64,000 nucleotides of DNA from the NCBI GenBank assembly GCA_039908525.1, contig JAMOAY010000004.1, positions 1-64,000 of the forward strand. The letters are read 5' to 3'. The DNA comes from Magnetaquicoccus sp039908525 (GTDB lineage Bacteria > Pseudomonadota > Magnetococcia > Magnetococcales > Magnetaquicoccaceae). The notes beneath the pieces are model-generated. The model saw only the letters and a program-made list of their open reading frames with translations, did not search any database and was not told the DNA's origin. The position numbers were made by a program, and so were the translations under genes. Below are positions 7,344 through 16,215 of this stretch, piece by piece; the first letter of the stretch is position 1, and each line of letters begins with the position of its first letter.

Positions 7344-8429
7344 TCACGTCCCACCCTCCCTGGGTTCGGCACCACTGCCCGGGGGTACGGGTATCACCCC
7401 AAGCGCGGTCCCGTCCGAAAAAAGGCTGCTCAACAGTTTTGTGGTGAAGGCGACCAGCGGAATGACGTGGGCGTAGTCCATGCGCGTCGGCCCCAACACC
7501 CCCAACGTGCCGGGGCACGAACCGTCCGCCCCCTTGAAGGGTGCGGCCACCACGGCACAACCACTCCTGCTCAACTCCGCCTCGGCACCGATAAACAGGC
7601 GGACCCCCTCCATGTCGAGACACTTGTCCAGCAGATTGACCAGGCCTTTTTTTTCCTCCAGGACAGCCAACATCTCCTGCACCCTGGACAGCTCTATGAA
7701 AGAGCGAAACATGTTCATCCGGCCATTGACGATCAGCCCCCCCGACATGGAGAGCCCGGAGACACTATCCAGCAGGCTTCCGCACAGGGCCCGGTACTCC
7801 TGCTCGCTCTGTTCCACCTCCCGCTGCAGATGTTCCCGAACCTCCGTCAGGGTCATCCCCTCCAGACGGCGACTCAGCACCGTGCTGAAACGGTCCAGCT
7901 TCTCCTGCGATGGGTTGCTTTCCAGGTGGAACACCCGGCTGCGCAACTGGCCGGTGTCCGAAACCAGCAGCGCCAGAATACGGTCCAGCCCCGAACGACC
8001 GGCCAGCTTGATGAATTGAACCCGCCGCAACACCGCCTGGCGTACATCGGGGGTACGCACCATACAGGCGTTCAGCGTCAGGGAGGCCAGAACCTGACTG
8101 ACCCGAGCCAGGACGGTCTCCAGATCCTCGCTGCCCTGTCCGCAGGCCCGTGCAATCTGCGCCTGTTCATCAGCGCCCAGGGAGGTCACCTCCAGCAGAC
8201 TGTCCACATAAAACCGGAAACCCAGATCGGTTGGCACCCGCCCCGCCGAGGTGTGCGGCTGGATCAACAACCCCATCTCCTCCAACTCCACCATGGCGTT
8301 GCGGATGGTCGCCGAAGAGACGCCCAGCCGGGAACGCTCGCTGATGGTCCTGGAACCCACCGGTTCCCCCCCCTGCATGTGGGCATGGACAACCAGTTTG
8401 AGAATTTCGTGGTGGCGGTTGGTCAGCAT
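7344..8429 (-). CDS. hrcA: Heat-inducible transcription repressor HrcA
   Basis: HrcA represses chaperone operons and needs GroEL for folding into its active form. The start at the ATG of 8429 gives 361 residues (MLTNRHHEILKLVVHAHMQG), the normal family length; the frame is open for 70 more codons upstream without family similarity. The N-terminal winged helix shows GEPVGSRTISE and GVSSATIRNAMVELEEMGLL, followed by HTSAGRVPTDLGFRFYVD, and the C-terminal GAF-like domain ends with ALGVIGPTRM-type sequence (here TLGVLGPTRMDYAHVIPLV). It is the first gene of hrcA-grpE-dnaK-dnaJ-dapB. I found no standard CIRCE inverted repeat (TTAGCACTC spaced from GAGTGCTAA) in front of it. Confidence 0.96.
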   Translation of the reverse strand: MLTNRHHEILKLVVHAHMQGGEPVGSRTISERSRLGVSSATIRNAMVELEEMGLLIQPHTSAGRVPTDLGFRFYVDSLLEVTSLGADEQAQIARACGQGSEDLETVLARVSQVLASLTLNACMVRTPDVRQAVLRRVQFIKLAGRSGLDRILALLVSDTGQLRSRVFHLESNPSQEKLDRFSTVLSRRLEGMTLTEVREHLQREVEQSEQEYRALCGSLLDSVSGLSMSGGLIVNGRMNMFRSFIELSRVQEMLAVLEEKKGLVNLLDKCLDMEGVRLFIGAEAELSRSGCAVVAAPFKGADGSCPGTLGVLGPTRMDYAHVIPLVAFTTKLLSSLFSDGTALGVIPVPPGSGAEPREGGT

Positions 8430-8504
8430 CAAGACACCGGCAAGCGAAAAAGGGAATCTACCATACCCGGCCGCGCCCGTGACAGGCGCGAACCACGACC
8501 CGTC

Positions 8505-8533
8505 ACGATAGCAACAGCTTGACAGGCTGTCAA
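8505..8533 (-). promoter_or_regulatory. Putative hrcA operon promoter with palindrome
   Basis: On the minus strand TTGACA (plus-strand 8528-8533) is followed after exactly 17 bases by TATCGT (8505-8510), a good sigma70-like arrangement. The -35 box forms half of the perfect inverted repeat TTGACAG-C-CTGTCAA (8519-8533), which also overlaps the glnS stop codon. The spacing suits hrcA, which starts about 75 bases downstream. Confidence 0.55.
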
Positions 8534-10245
8534 CCGACCGTCGATGCCCCACCCGCAGCAATCCTGGCCCAGGTATCACGCAACCCGACCGTGCGGTTGA
8601 AGACCGGTCGGGAGTCGTCGGCAGAGTCGGGATCGACACAAAAATAGCCCAGCCGTTCGAACTGGAAATGTGTGCCGACAGTAGCCTGCTGTATGCCCTG
8701 CTCGATGCGGCAACGGGCGAGAACGGTCCGCGAACGAGGATTGATCAAGGACAAGAAATCATCCCCCTGCCAAACCTCATCCGGCTGCGGCATGGTGAAA
8801 AGGGGTTCATAACAGCGCACCTCGGCCGGCACGGAGTGGTCGACCGGCAGCCAATGAATCACCCCTTTGACCTTGCGGTCTACCGGGTTGGCATGCAGAG
8901 TGGTCGGGTCGTGGGTGCAATGCAGCTCCCGAATCTCGCCACTGACGGGGTCTTTGACCACCTGATCACAGCGCACCACATAGGCATGTCGCAAGCGCAC
9001 CTCACCACCGGGAATCAACCGCTTGAACTGTTTGGGGGGAGTTTCACAAAAATCATCCCGCTCGATAAAAATTTCCCGCGTCCACATCAGGGTGCGCTCG
9101 CCCATGGCCGGGTTCTGCGGATGGTTGGCGGCGGTCAACCTCTCCTGGCACCCCTCCGCCACGCTGGTGATCACCACCCGCAAGGGATCCAAAACCGCCA
9201 TGACCCGCGGCGCGTGTTTGTCCAGATCCTCCCGCAAACAGCTCTCCAGAAGGGCCAACTCGACGTTGTTGGGGGTCTTGGAGATGCCGATCCTCTGGCA
9301 AAAGGTGCGAATGGAGGCCGGCGTGTACCCCCGTCGCCGCAAACCCGACAGGGTGGGCATGCGCGGATCATCCCAGCCGCTGACCACCCCCGACTTGACC
9401 AGGGCATTCAACTTGCGCTTGCTCACCACGGTATATTCCAGGGAGAGACGGGAAAACTCGATCTGCTGTGGATGACAGCCCAACTCCGCCTGCAGGCGGT
9501 CTACAATCCAGTCATACAGCGGTCGGTGATCCTCGAATTCCAGGGTGCACAAAGAGTGGGTGATACCCTCCAGGGCATCGCACAGACAGTGGGCGTAGTC
9601 GTAGGTCGGATAGATCGGCCACTGCGCGCCGGTCTGGTGATGGGCAGTGTGCAAAATGCGATAGAGGGTGGGATCCCGCATGTTGATATTGGGAGAGGCC
9701 ATGTCGATCCGGGCCCGCAGAATATGGCTGCCGTCCGGGAACTCTCCGGCCCGCATGCGACGAAACAGATCGAGGTTTTCCGCCGCCGGGCGATTGCGGA
9801 AAGGGCTCTCCCGCCCCGGTTGGGTGAGCGTTCCCCGGTAGTCACGCAGGGCCTCGGGGCTCAAGCTGCAGACATAGGCATGCCCCATCTCGATCAACCG
9901 CTCTGCCAGTTGGTAGAGACGCTCAAAATAGTCCGAGGCATAATACATCCGTTCCTGCCAGTCAAAACCCAACCAGCGCACATCCGTCTGGATGGACTGT
10001 ATGTAGAGCTGCTCCTCCTTGAGGGGATTGGTATCGTCAAAACGCAGGTTGCAGCGCCCACCCGGATGCTCGGAAGCCACCCCGAAGTTGAGACAGATGG
10101 ATTTGGCATGGCCGATGTGCAGGAAGCCGTTCGGTTCCGGCGGAAAACGGGTGACCAACCGCCCCCCGTGTTTGCCGGACTGCTGGTCGGCAGAGACGAT
10201 CTGACGGATAAAATCAAGCGGGGAAGATTCGGCACTGCTGGACAT
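8530..10245 (-). CDS. glnS: Glutamine--tRNA ligase
   Basis: GlnRS charges tRNA-Gln with glutamine in the cytoplasm. It is a class I synthetase with the HIGH motif in RFPPEPNGFLHIGHAKSI, the adjacent RFDDTNPLKEE, the family TYDYAHCLCDALEGITHSLC segment and the KMSKS-like VVSKRKLNALV. The C-terminal two beta-barrel anticodon-binding domains end with the normal GlnRS pattern (GYFCVDPDS, FNRTVGLRDTW). The 571-residue length is normal. I prefer the ATG at 10245 (AAAGG ten bases upstream) over the GTG three codons earlier. Presence of GlnRS implies direct charging rather than sole reliance on the GatCAB amidation route for Gln-tRNA. Confidence 0.96.
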   Translation of the reverse strand: MSSSAESSPLDFIRQIVSADQQSGKHGGRLVTRFPPEPNGFLHIGHAKSICLNFGVASEHPGGRCNLRFDDTNPLKEEQLYIQSIQTDVRWLGFDWQERMYYASDYFERLYQLAERLIEMGHAYVCSLSPEALRDYRGTLTQPGRESPFRNRPAAENLDLFRRMRAGEFPDGSHILRARIDMASPNINMRDPTLYRILHTAHHQTGAQWPIYPTYDYAHCLCDALEGITHSLCTLEFEDHRPLYDWIVDRLQAELGCHPQQIEFSRLSLEYTVVSKRKLNALVKSGVVSGWDDPRMPTLSGLRRRGYTPASIRTFCQRIGISKTPNNVELALLESCLREDLDKHAPRVMAVLDPLRVVITSVAEGCQERLTAANHPQNPAMGERTLMWTREIFIERDDFCETPPKQFKRLIPGGEVRLRHAYVVRCDQVVKDPVSGEIRELHCTHDPTTLHANPVDRKVKGVIHWLPVDHSVPAEVRCYEPLFTMPQPDEVWQGDDFLSLINPRSRTVLARCRIEQGIQQATVGTHFQFERLGYFCVDPDSADDSRPVFNRTVGLRDTWARIAAGGASTVG

Positions 10246-10281
10246 AGCAAACACACACCTTTCAGATTAGCAATCCATGGT

Positions 10282-10995
10282 TCACCACGGTGGAGAGAAG
10301 AGCCGCAACTGCCGCCGGCACTCCGGATAGTGCGGGAGAAAGCGGGCCAACAGCGCCCAGAATTCCGGCGAGTGATTCATGTGGGACAGGTGACACAGTT
10401 CATGCACCATGACATAGTCCGCCACCCAACTCGGCAGGCACATCAAACGCCAGTTCAGGTTGATTGATTTTTTCGATGAACAACTGCCCCATCGACTCCT
10501 TTGGCTGCGGATGGAGAGCCTCGCAAAAGAGAGTCCCATGCGGGACGCCCAGCTTTGCAAGCGGTCAGGCAGATAGCCGTGTGCCTGCTGGCGATACCAC
10601 GATTCCAGCAACCCGATCAGCTCGGCTGGTGACCCATAACCCTCGGCCACCCACAACCGATCCCCCTCCCTAAACAGTGGTCTGATCTGTCCCGTACCAT
10701 GCTGCAACTGCAGGGTATCGTCCAGGAAAGGCAGGCGATCCCCCATCTGCAGGGGTGGTCTTTCCCGCTTTTCCTCCCCGGTTGCCAGCTGCTGCAAGAC
10801 CCACGGGGCATGCGCCTGGAGGAACTGCTCGGCCTGCCGCTGCGTCGCCCGCCAGGGGACGCGCACCTGCAACACACCCTGGCCATCCAGGAGCAGACCC
10901 AACCGTTTGCGACTGCGCACACGCACCAGCAGATAGGAGACCTCCCTGCCCTGCAGGAGGATCACACCCTGACCAGAAGCCATCGCACGCTCCAT
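10282..10995 (-). CDS. YgjP/WLM-type zinc metallopeptidase-like protein
   Basis: This gene encodes 237 residues of the DUF45/M48-like 'metal-dependent hydrolase' family. The zinc-binding helix VMVHELCHLSHMNHSPEFWA contains HExxH in the form HELCH with a downstream His. Before it come the family signatures SRWGSCSSKKSINLNWRLM and LPSWVADYV. The N-terminal half carries the SRKRLGLLLDGQGVLQVRVP strand typical of these proteins. The substrate is unknown for most members. The G-rich sequence immediately before the ATG at 10995 serves as ribosome-binding site. It lies upstream of glnS on the same strand with a 36-base gap, so the two may be cotranscribed. Confidence 0.85.
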   Translation of the reverse strand: MERAMASGQGVILLQGREVSYLLVRVRSRKRLGLLLDGQGVLQVRVPWRATQRQAEQFLQAHAPWVLQQLATGEEKRERPPLQMGDRLPFLDDTLQLQHGTGQIRPLFREGDRLWVAEGYGSPAELIGLLESWYRQQAHGYLPDRLQSWASRMGLSFARLSIRSQRSRWGSCSSKKSINLNWRLMCLPSWVADYVMVHELCHLSHMNHSPEFWALLARFLPHYPECRRQLRLFSPPW

Positions 10996-11172
10996 CCCCC
11001 ACCCCCACCGGCAGGATGCAAAACGGTGAGTATGGAGTTCCCTCGACTGGGTTGCAACGGGATTTCTACAGCGGCGTCATAATTCGAGCCACTGGCCCTG
11101 CCATGGGTCGGGCAACACGGAATCCATGACAGAATCACTTGTCCAAACGTCATGCTTCTTTCATAGTGCGGA

Positions 11173-11874
11173 ATGGTACGGGTCGATTGGCCATTCAGCG
11201 AGGAAACCTTGGACGACAATCAGAGACAGGGAAGCGTGGTCCTGGTGCACGGGCTCTGGACCAATGGCGCGGAGATGCACTGGCTGGCAAAACGCTTGCG
11301 GCAACGGGCCTACCAGACCCTGTTTTTTCACTACCGCACCGTCCATGCCAGTGTTCTGGAAAGCAGCCAGGAGCTGTGGCACTTTCTGGAGCGCCATTTT
11401 GGCCCGGAGATGGTGGAGGCATCGGAGGGTCAGGTGCACCTGGTTTGCCACAGCCTGGGGGGCATGGTGGCCCTGGAGATGCTGCATCGCCATCCCCAGG
11501 CCCGCATCGGCCGCATGGTCGCCTTGGGCACCCCCTTTCAGGGCAACGTGGCCGCGAAAAAGATCGCCCAATGGTCGCTGGGGCGCATGGCCCTGGGCAA
11601 AAGCCTCGCCGGCGCCCTGGGGGGAGGTGGCCGGCGCTGTGCCCCACCGGGCCGGGAGATCGGCATCCTGGCCGGCAACCGTTCTCTGCTGGGGGTGGGA
11701 CGCACGCTCTGGGGCATCTCCGGTCCCAACGATGGCAATGTCGCCGTGGCCGAGACCCTCCTGGAAGGAGCCAAACAGCACCGCACCCTGCCCGTCATCC
11801 ATATGGGACTGCTCGTTTCCGAACAGGCCAGTCACATGATACACCAGTTTTTGAGCAGCGGTCGGTTTGATTAG
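11173..11874 (+). CDS. Alpha/beta hydrolase (lipase/PGAP1-like)
   Basis: This is a 233-residue single-domain alpha/beta hydrolase. The oxyanion-hole strand is VVLVHGLWTNGAEM and the nucleophile elbow is VCHSLGGMVAL (Ser in HSLGG). GPNDGNVAVAETLL probably carries the acid residue, and the final VSEQASHMIHQFL contains the likely catalytic His. The LGTPFQGN segment after the elbow is typical of PGAP1/lipase-type esterases. No signal peptide is obvious, so it is probably cytoplasmic. The start is uncertain because no clear ribosome-binding site precedes the ATG at 11173. It is a lone plus-strand gene, convergent with the ATPase/HNH pair to its right. Confidence 0.8.
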   Translation: MVRVDWPFSEETLDDNQRQGSVVLVHGLWTNGAEMHWLAKRLRQRAYQTLFFHYRTVHASVLESSQELWHFLERHFGPEMVEASEGQVHLVCHSLGGMVALEMLHRHPQARIGRMVALGTPFQGNVAAKKIAQWSLGRMALGKSLAGALGGGGRRCAPPGREIGILAGNRSLLGVGRTLWGISGPNDGNVAVAETLLEGAKQHRTLPVIHMGLLVSEQASHMIHQFLSSGRFD

Positions 11875-11908
11875 GAGCCCCTGCAAAGGCGGGTGAATGC
11901 CGAGGGGG

Positions 11909-12517
11909 TCATGCGAGCAGTTGCCGGATGGTGGTGTAAAATGGTTGCAATTTCCCATTGTCCGGATGCTCCAACAGCTTCTGGACCTTGTTTCCGGGAA
12001 GATCTTCCAGTGCCTGAAGGGCGCTTGCACGCAGTTTGCGCAATTTATCTATATCAAGCCCCAGTCTTTCGATCGTCATCTTGGCATCCCTGTCGTTGTC
12101 GGCGGGATAAACAGAGCCATCCGCCGCGAAACGAAACCGCCCCTCACAATCGACATCCATGGGCGATATCAGGGCGCTCGAAAACCATTGCCCTTTCAAA
12201 ACACCGCAATGGCGAGGCTCTTTTGGGACCGGTGCGTGAGGAAGCTGGCAGGAGCAGAGCAGATTCCGGTAGTCCAGATCCTGCTTGGGGCAGGCGTCGT
12301 CACCTCTCTGCGGACAAAAATGCTCAATATGGCTGTCAGCCTGTGTAATTCGGCGTTCACAGTAACAGCAGATCCACCCCTGCTCCCGCATGAGAGCGGC
12401 GTGCAGACCATTTTTTACGTCACCGTGGAGCTCACCGTATCCCATCCCCAGCGGGATGTTTTGCCGTTTCCAATCGGCAAAAGGGGCCGGTTCATCGGCC
12501 TTGTCGATATGCTTCAT
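11909..12517 (-). CDS. ptuB: HNH endonuclease, PtuB-like (Septu defense effector)
   Basis: This gene encodes 202 residues of the TIGR02646-type HNH family. The opening MKHIDKADEPAPFADWKRQN is characteristic, and the nuclease core shows CCYCERRI (residues 50-57), then HIEH (63-66), LDYRNLLCSC (81-90) and HCGVLKG (103-109), i.e. the Cys/His metal ligands and the conserved Asn. These proteins form the nuclease partner in the Septu anti-phage system and also occur with some retrons; they cleave nucleic acid when released or activated by the ATPase partner. The ATG overlaps the stop of the ATPase gene by four bases, so the pair is translationally coupled. Local base composition is more AT-rich than in the flanking cell-wall genes, consistent with transfer. 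Confidence 0.85.
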   Translation of the reverse strand: MKHIDKADEPAPFADWKRQNIPLGMGYGELHGDVKNGLHAALMREQGWICCYCERRITQADSHIEHFCPQRGDDACPKQDLDYRNLLCSCQLPHAPVPKEPRHCGVLKGQWFSSALISPMDVDCEGRFRFAADGSVYPADNDRDAKMTIERLGLDIDKLRKLRASALQALEDLPGNKVQKLLEHPDNGKLQPFYTTIRQLLA

Positions 12518-13797
12518 TCGCCCAACACCCTTTTGCGGCGGATGGTTGTATCGGCCCGGACCAAGTCCGGATCGGCACCGATCTGCTGCTGCAATTCTGA
12601 CAAATGTCTCTGCGCAGCCTCCAAGTCGCCTCTGGATATCTGATCAAAAAGCGATCGGAGAGCCTCTTTGATCTTCACAGGGCGCGCGGGCACACCCATG
12701 AGGTCCTCCAGGATTCGATCACTGCTTTGACCAAAAGAGTCCTCTGGATGACTGACGACAATGTTATCCTCCGTCTGTCGCAGCAGGAACACGGCCTCTG
12801 GCCGGACATCACTGACAACCTGTGGTGAATGGGTCGAAACAATGAATTGGCAGTTCGGAAAAACGTTGATCAGCTTCGGGATCATCTCCCTCTGCCAGGC
12901 GGGATGCAAATGCAGATCGATTTCATCGATCAACACGACGCCAGATCCGTGGAGAGGATCAGGAACACCCGATACCATGGCCAACCGTCGTGCCAAATCA
13001 CCGACCATGGCCAGCAAGCATTTTTCCCCGTCGGACAGATGATCAACCCACAACGACGTTCCGTTCTTTTCGATTTCCATATGCAACGGGGAACGACAGA
13101 TCTTGAGACCGGTCAGTCCGGTAAATTGCTCGATGGCTGAACGCACGGCATCCAGTTGGAGATCGATAAAATGACTGCGATATTTTATTTTTTCATGTTC
13201 CAGATCTTCTCTCTGACGAAACCAGGCAAAAAATGAACGGAAGTCTACTGAAGCGCCCAGTGCACCTTCAAAAGCAAGAAACGCGGATTGCAAGTCAACC
13301 GGGGTACGAATGCGTAACGGAATGTCCAGGACGGTTCTGTTGACGGAGTAGTGTACAACCAACGGCCAGTGAGGCAGGTGCGAAGCGTCTACTATTGTCG
13401 GTTCAGGTTCAACCCCGCGCACGGTTCGGCTCTGCTCAAACTGTCGGGTAATCCAACCGTTCAAACCTTTCAGGTTGCTCTGAATGGTCTCACGCCCACC
13501 CTGTCGAACGGTCACCAACGACCATTGAACGGTCTCGCCATCCTCCATCAAAACTTCCACCCATGCACGAGCGGAACGCTTCCTTCGACGGATATCAATT
13601 TGCCGGAAATGCTGCCCAGAGCCTTTTTGTGACCGTATTCTGGCAATATACCAGGAAAAAACAGCAGACATTGCATCCAGTACGGATGATTTTCCGGCTC
13701 CGTTTTCTCCCACGAGCACTGTGACCGGGTCGGCCAGTTCCAGATCCAGGGACTGGATGCCTCGGAAATTATCTATTTTCAGCCGCCGGATTTTCAT
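12514..13797 (-). CDS. ptuA: AAA/ABC-type ATPase, PtuA-like (Septu defense)
   Basis: This gene encodes 427 residues. The N-terminus KIRRLKIDNFRGIQSLDLEL leads into Walker A GENGAGKSS (residues 30-38). The ABC-like signature is LSDGEK (254-259), Walker B is VVLIDEID (287-294), and the switch His lies in STHSPQ (321-326). This RecF/SMC-like 'AAA_15/21' arrangement, with an HNH gene immediately downstream, is the Septu (PtuAB) layout; in the studied systems PtuA oligomerises and holds PtuB until phage infection lowers ATP. No reverse transcriptase or retron RNA is adjacent, so a retron of the Ec78 type is unlikely. It starts 35 bases after murG on the same strand and may be read from the cell-wall promoter. 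Confidence 0.85.
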   Translation of the reverse strand: MKIRRLKIDNFRGIQSLDLELADPVTVLVGENGAGKSSVLDAMSAVFSWYIARIRSQKGSGQHFRQIDIRRRKRSARAWVEVLMEDGETVQWSLVTVRQGGRETIQSNLKGLNGWITRQFEQSRTVRGVEPEPTIVDASHLPHWPLVVHYSVNRTVLDIPLRIRTPVDLQSAFLAFEGALGASVDFRSFFAWFRQREDLEHEKIKYRSHFIDLQLDAVRSAIEQFTGLTGLKICRSPLHMEIEKNGTSLWVDHLSDGEKCLLAMVGDLARRLAMVSGVPDPLHGSGVVLIDEIDLHLHPAWQREMIPKLINVFPNCQFIVSTHSPQVVSDVRPEAVFLLRQTEDNIVVSHPEDSFGQSSDRILEDLMGVPARPVKIKEALRSLFDQISRGDLEAAQRHLSELQQQIGADPDLVRADTTIRRKRVLGE

Positions 13798-13832
13798 GGG
13801 GTGCCGAAGATCCTCCCAGTTTCCCTACCCCA

Positions 13833-14960
13833 TTAGCCCCGGCTGCCGATCAATGCCAACAGATGCTTCAGGATGGTGTGGGCACAGTGTGGGTTGGCCA
13901 GTCCATGCGCCTTACGTCCGGCCTCGATCAACCCCTCCGGATCCGCCATGCGGGCCAACAAAAAATCTGCCAACCAGGCCGATGTCAACGCACTTTGCGG
14001 TTGCATCCAGCCACCGTTGACCCGCACCATGGCCTGGGCGTTGGCGGTCTGATGGTCGTCGGCGGCAAAGGGATAGGGGATGAACAGCGCAGGCTTGCCC
14101 ACCGCCGCCAACTCCGCCACCGTGGTGGCCCCCGCCCGGCAAATCACCAGATCCGCTTCCCGGTAGGCCTCTGCCATGTTCTGAAAAAACGGCGCCACCG
14201 TGGCCGTGACACCAAGCCGTTCATACTCCTCCTGCACCCGCAGCAGATCCTCTTGCGGAACCTGATGGCGAACCTCCACCGGCACGCCGCTCTCCTGAAC
14301 CTGCCGAAGGGCAGGCGGCAACACATCGCTAAAAACGCGGGCCCCCTGGCTGCCACCAAAAACCAACAGGCGAAAGGGACGATTGCCGGACTGCAGGGGC
14401 TCATACTGGCCCTCTTCGTGCAGAATGGAGCGCACGGGATTGCCCGTCAACAGCACCCTGCTCTGGTCGGTTCCAGTGGTCGGCGGTCCGGATTGGAAAG
14501 CCGCGCTGGCTTCGGCAAACGAGACAAAGACCCGGTCGGTTATTCGGCCCAACAGGCGATTGGTCAACCCGGCACGAGCATTCTGTTCATGCAGCGCGGT
14601 GGGAATGGCCAACAGGCGGGCAGCCACCACGGTCGGCGCCGAGACATAGCCCCCCATGCCCAGCACCACGTCCGGTTGGTAATGGCGCACGATCTGCCAT
14701 GCCGAATAAAGGGCGGCCGGCAGTCCCAGAAGGGTGCGCACGCGCACGGCCAGCCCCTTGCCCTTGATCTGACCGACCTTCAACAGGAGCAGACGTTTGC
14801 CCCGCTGGGGCAACAAACGGTTTTCCAGACCGTGCGGGGTACCCACAAACAGCACCTCGCCACCAGCGGCCTCCCAGGCATCGGCAATGGCAATGGCCGG
14901 AAAGATATGGCCACCGGTTCCACCGCCGGCAATGAGCAGCTTTTTCCCCTCCGTCGTCAT
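13833..14960 (-). CDS. murG: UDP-GlcNAc:lipid I transferase MurG
   Basis: MurG adds N-acetylglucosamine from UDP-GlcNAc to lipid I, giving lipid II, at the inner face of the cytoplasmic membrane. The N-terminal glycine-rich loop LLIAGGGTGGHIFPAIAIA is diagnostic, followed by GMGGYVSAPTVVAA, HEQNARAGLTNRLLG, LLVFGGSQGARVFS and the C-terminal nucleotide-binding CRAGATTVAELAAVGKPALF-IPYP segment. The 375-residue length is normal. The start overlaps the ftsW stop by four bases. In most bacteria murC and murB follow; here the Septu pair follows instead. Confidence 0.97.
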   Translation of the reverse strand: MTTEGKKLLIAGGGTGGHIFPAIAIADAWEAAGGEVLFVGTPHGLENRLLPQRGKRLLLLKVGQIKGKGLAVRVRTLLGLPAALYSAWQIVRHYQPDVVLGMGGYVSAPTVVAARLLAIPTALHEQNARAGLTNRLLGRITDRVFVSFAEASAAFQSGPPTTGTDQSRVLLTGNPVRSILHEEGQYEPLQSGNRPFRLLVFGGSQGARVFSDVLPPALRQVQESGVPVEVRHQVPQEDLLRVQEEYERLGVTATVAPFFQNMAEAYREADLVICRAGATTVAELAAVGKPALFIPYPFAADDHQTANAQAMVRVNGGWMQPQSALTSAWLADFLLARMADPEGLIEAGRKAHGLANPHCAHTILKHLLALIGSRG

Positions 14961-16180
14961 GATGCCGCCTCACGCGACATGTCGGAACGATTGTCTGATC
15001 TTTCCGGTGGCACAATGGTCCGGGAGAAAGCCAGCAGCAGGCCAATGGCACACAGGGTAATCACCAGGGAGGAACCGCCATAGCTCACCAGCGGCAGGGT
15101 CAACCCTTTGGGGGGCAGAAGTCCCATCACCACCCCCATATTGGCCACCGCCTGGGAACCGATCAGCACGGTCAAACCCGTGCTGCTCAGACGCACAAAA
15201 CTGTCGGTACTGTAACGGGCAATGCGCACGGCGCGCCAGATCAACAGCGCAAACAGGAGGATCACCAGCCACACCAGCCCCAACCCCATCTCTTCACCGA
15301 TGACGGCAAAGATGAAATCGGTATGGGATTCCGGCAGATAAAACTGTTTTTGTTCCCCCTGGCCAAGACCGGTGCCGAACAGCCCGCCATTTCCGAAAGA
15401 GAGCAGGGACTGGACCAGTTGAAAATCGCTGTTCTGTGGGTCATCCCAAGGGTCCAGAAAGGAGGTGACGCGCCGGAACCGGTAGGGCGCCATGATGACG
15501 GCCATGGCCGCCAAAGGCACCGCCAACATGAACAGACTGGCAATCCAGGAGAGAGGGATGCCGGCAATAAACACGACGCCGAACACAACGGCCGCGCTGA
15601 TCACGGTGGCACCAAAGTCGGGTTCGGCCATCAGCAGCGCGGCGCCCAATGCAAACAGGGCCATCAGATAAAAAATGCCGTCCCGAATGCGGTGGACCAT
15701 ACCGGGATCCTGGGCGATGATGTGCGCCGTATAGAGGGCCAGCATCACCTTGAAGGGCTCCGAAGGCTGGAGGGTAATCACCCGCAGGTTCAACCATCGG
15801 CGGGCACCGCCCCCCTCCAGCCCCATACCGGGGATCAAAACAGCCACCAGCAGCAGGATGGCGACCCAGAACCCGATACGGACCAAGCTGCGAATGGTAT
15901 CAATGGGCAGGTAGCTGACACTGACCATGGCGATGACACCCACCAGAGCGAAGACCGCGTTGCGCAGGGCAAAATGGGTGGCATCGCCAAAATGGCGCAG
16001 GGCCATCGGGGCGGAGGCGGAATAGACCATCACCAACCCGATGGTCAACAGGGCAAAGGCGATCACCACCAACCAAAGGTCCATGGCGCCATCCCCACCT
16101 CCTGCCAGGCTCCCTCTCTCCACGGGCGCCCCGGCCTGGGCGCCTTTTTTCAGTCTGTCTTTGATCAAGTTGAAATGCAT
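14957..16180 (-). CDS. ftsW: Peptidoglycan glycosyltransferase FtsW
   Basis: FtsW is the SEDS-family glycosyltransferase that polymerises lipid II at the septum with its partner FtsI. I chose the ATG at 16180, preceded by GGAGGGGG, giving 407 residues; the frame runs further upstream without support. The first 35 residues are cytoplasmic and polar, and about ten membrane segments follow, beginning WLVVIAFALLTIGLVMVYSA. SEDS motifs visible are the PSEPFKVMLALYTAH loop, GLGQGEQKQFYLPESHTDFI and IGEEMGLGLVW, and the last helices contain PLVSYGGSSLVI. The ftsI partner gene is not in the window. Confidence 0.95.
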   Translation of the reverse strand: MHFNLIKDRLKKGAQAGAPVERGSLAGGGDGAMDLWLVVIAFALLTIGLVMVYSASAPMALRHFGDATHFALRNAVFALVGVIAMVSVSYLPIDTIRSLVRIGFWVAILLLVAVLIPGMGLEGGGARRWLNLRVITLQPSEPFKVMLALYTAHIIAQDPGMVHRIRDGIFYLMALFALGAALLMAEPDFGATVISAAVVFGVVFIAGIPLSWIASLFMLAVPLAAMAVIMAPYRFRRVTSFLDPWDDPQNSDFQLVQSLLSFGNGGLFGTGLGQGEQKQFYLPESHTDFIFAVIGEEMGLGLVWLVILLFALLIWRAVRIARYSTDSFVRLSSTGLTVLIGSQAVANMGVVMGLLPPKGLTLPLVSYGGSSLVITLCAIGLLLAFSRTIVPPERSDNRSDMSREAAS

Positions 16181-16215
16181 GGCCCCCTCCGTTGCCCGAA
16201 CCAGGGTGGCAACGC

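Noticed and set aside
11909..13797. A retron (Ec78-like) using the same ATPase and HNH proteins
   Set aside because: No reverse transcriptase gene and no msr/msd-like inverted-repeat RNA lie next to the pair; the two-gene Septu reading is simpler.
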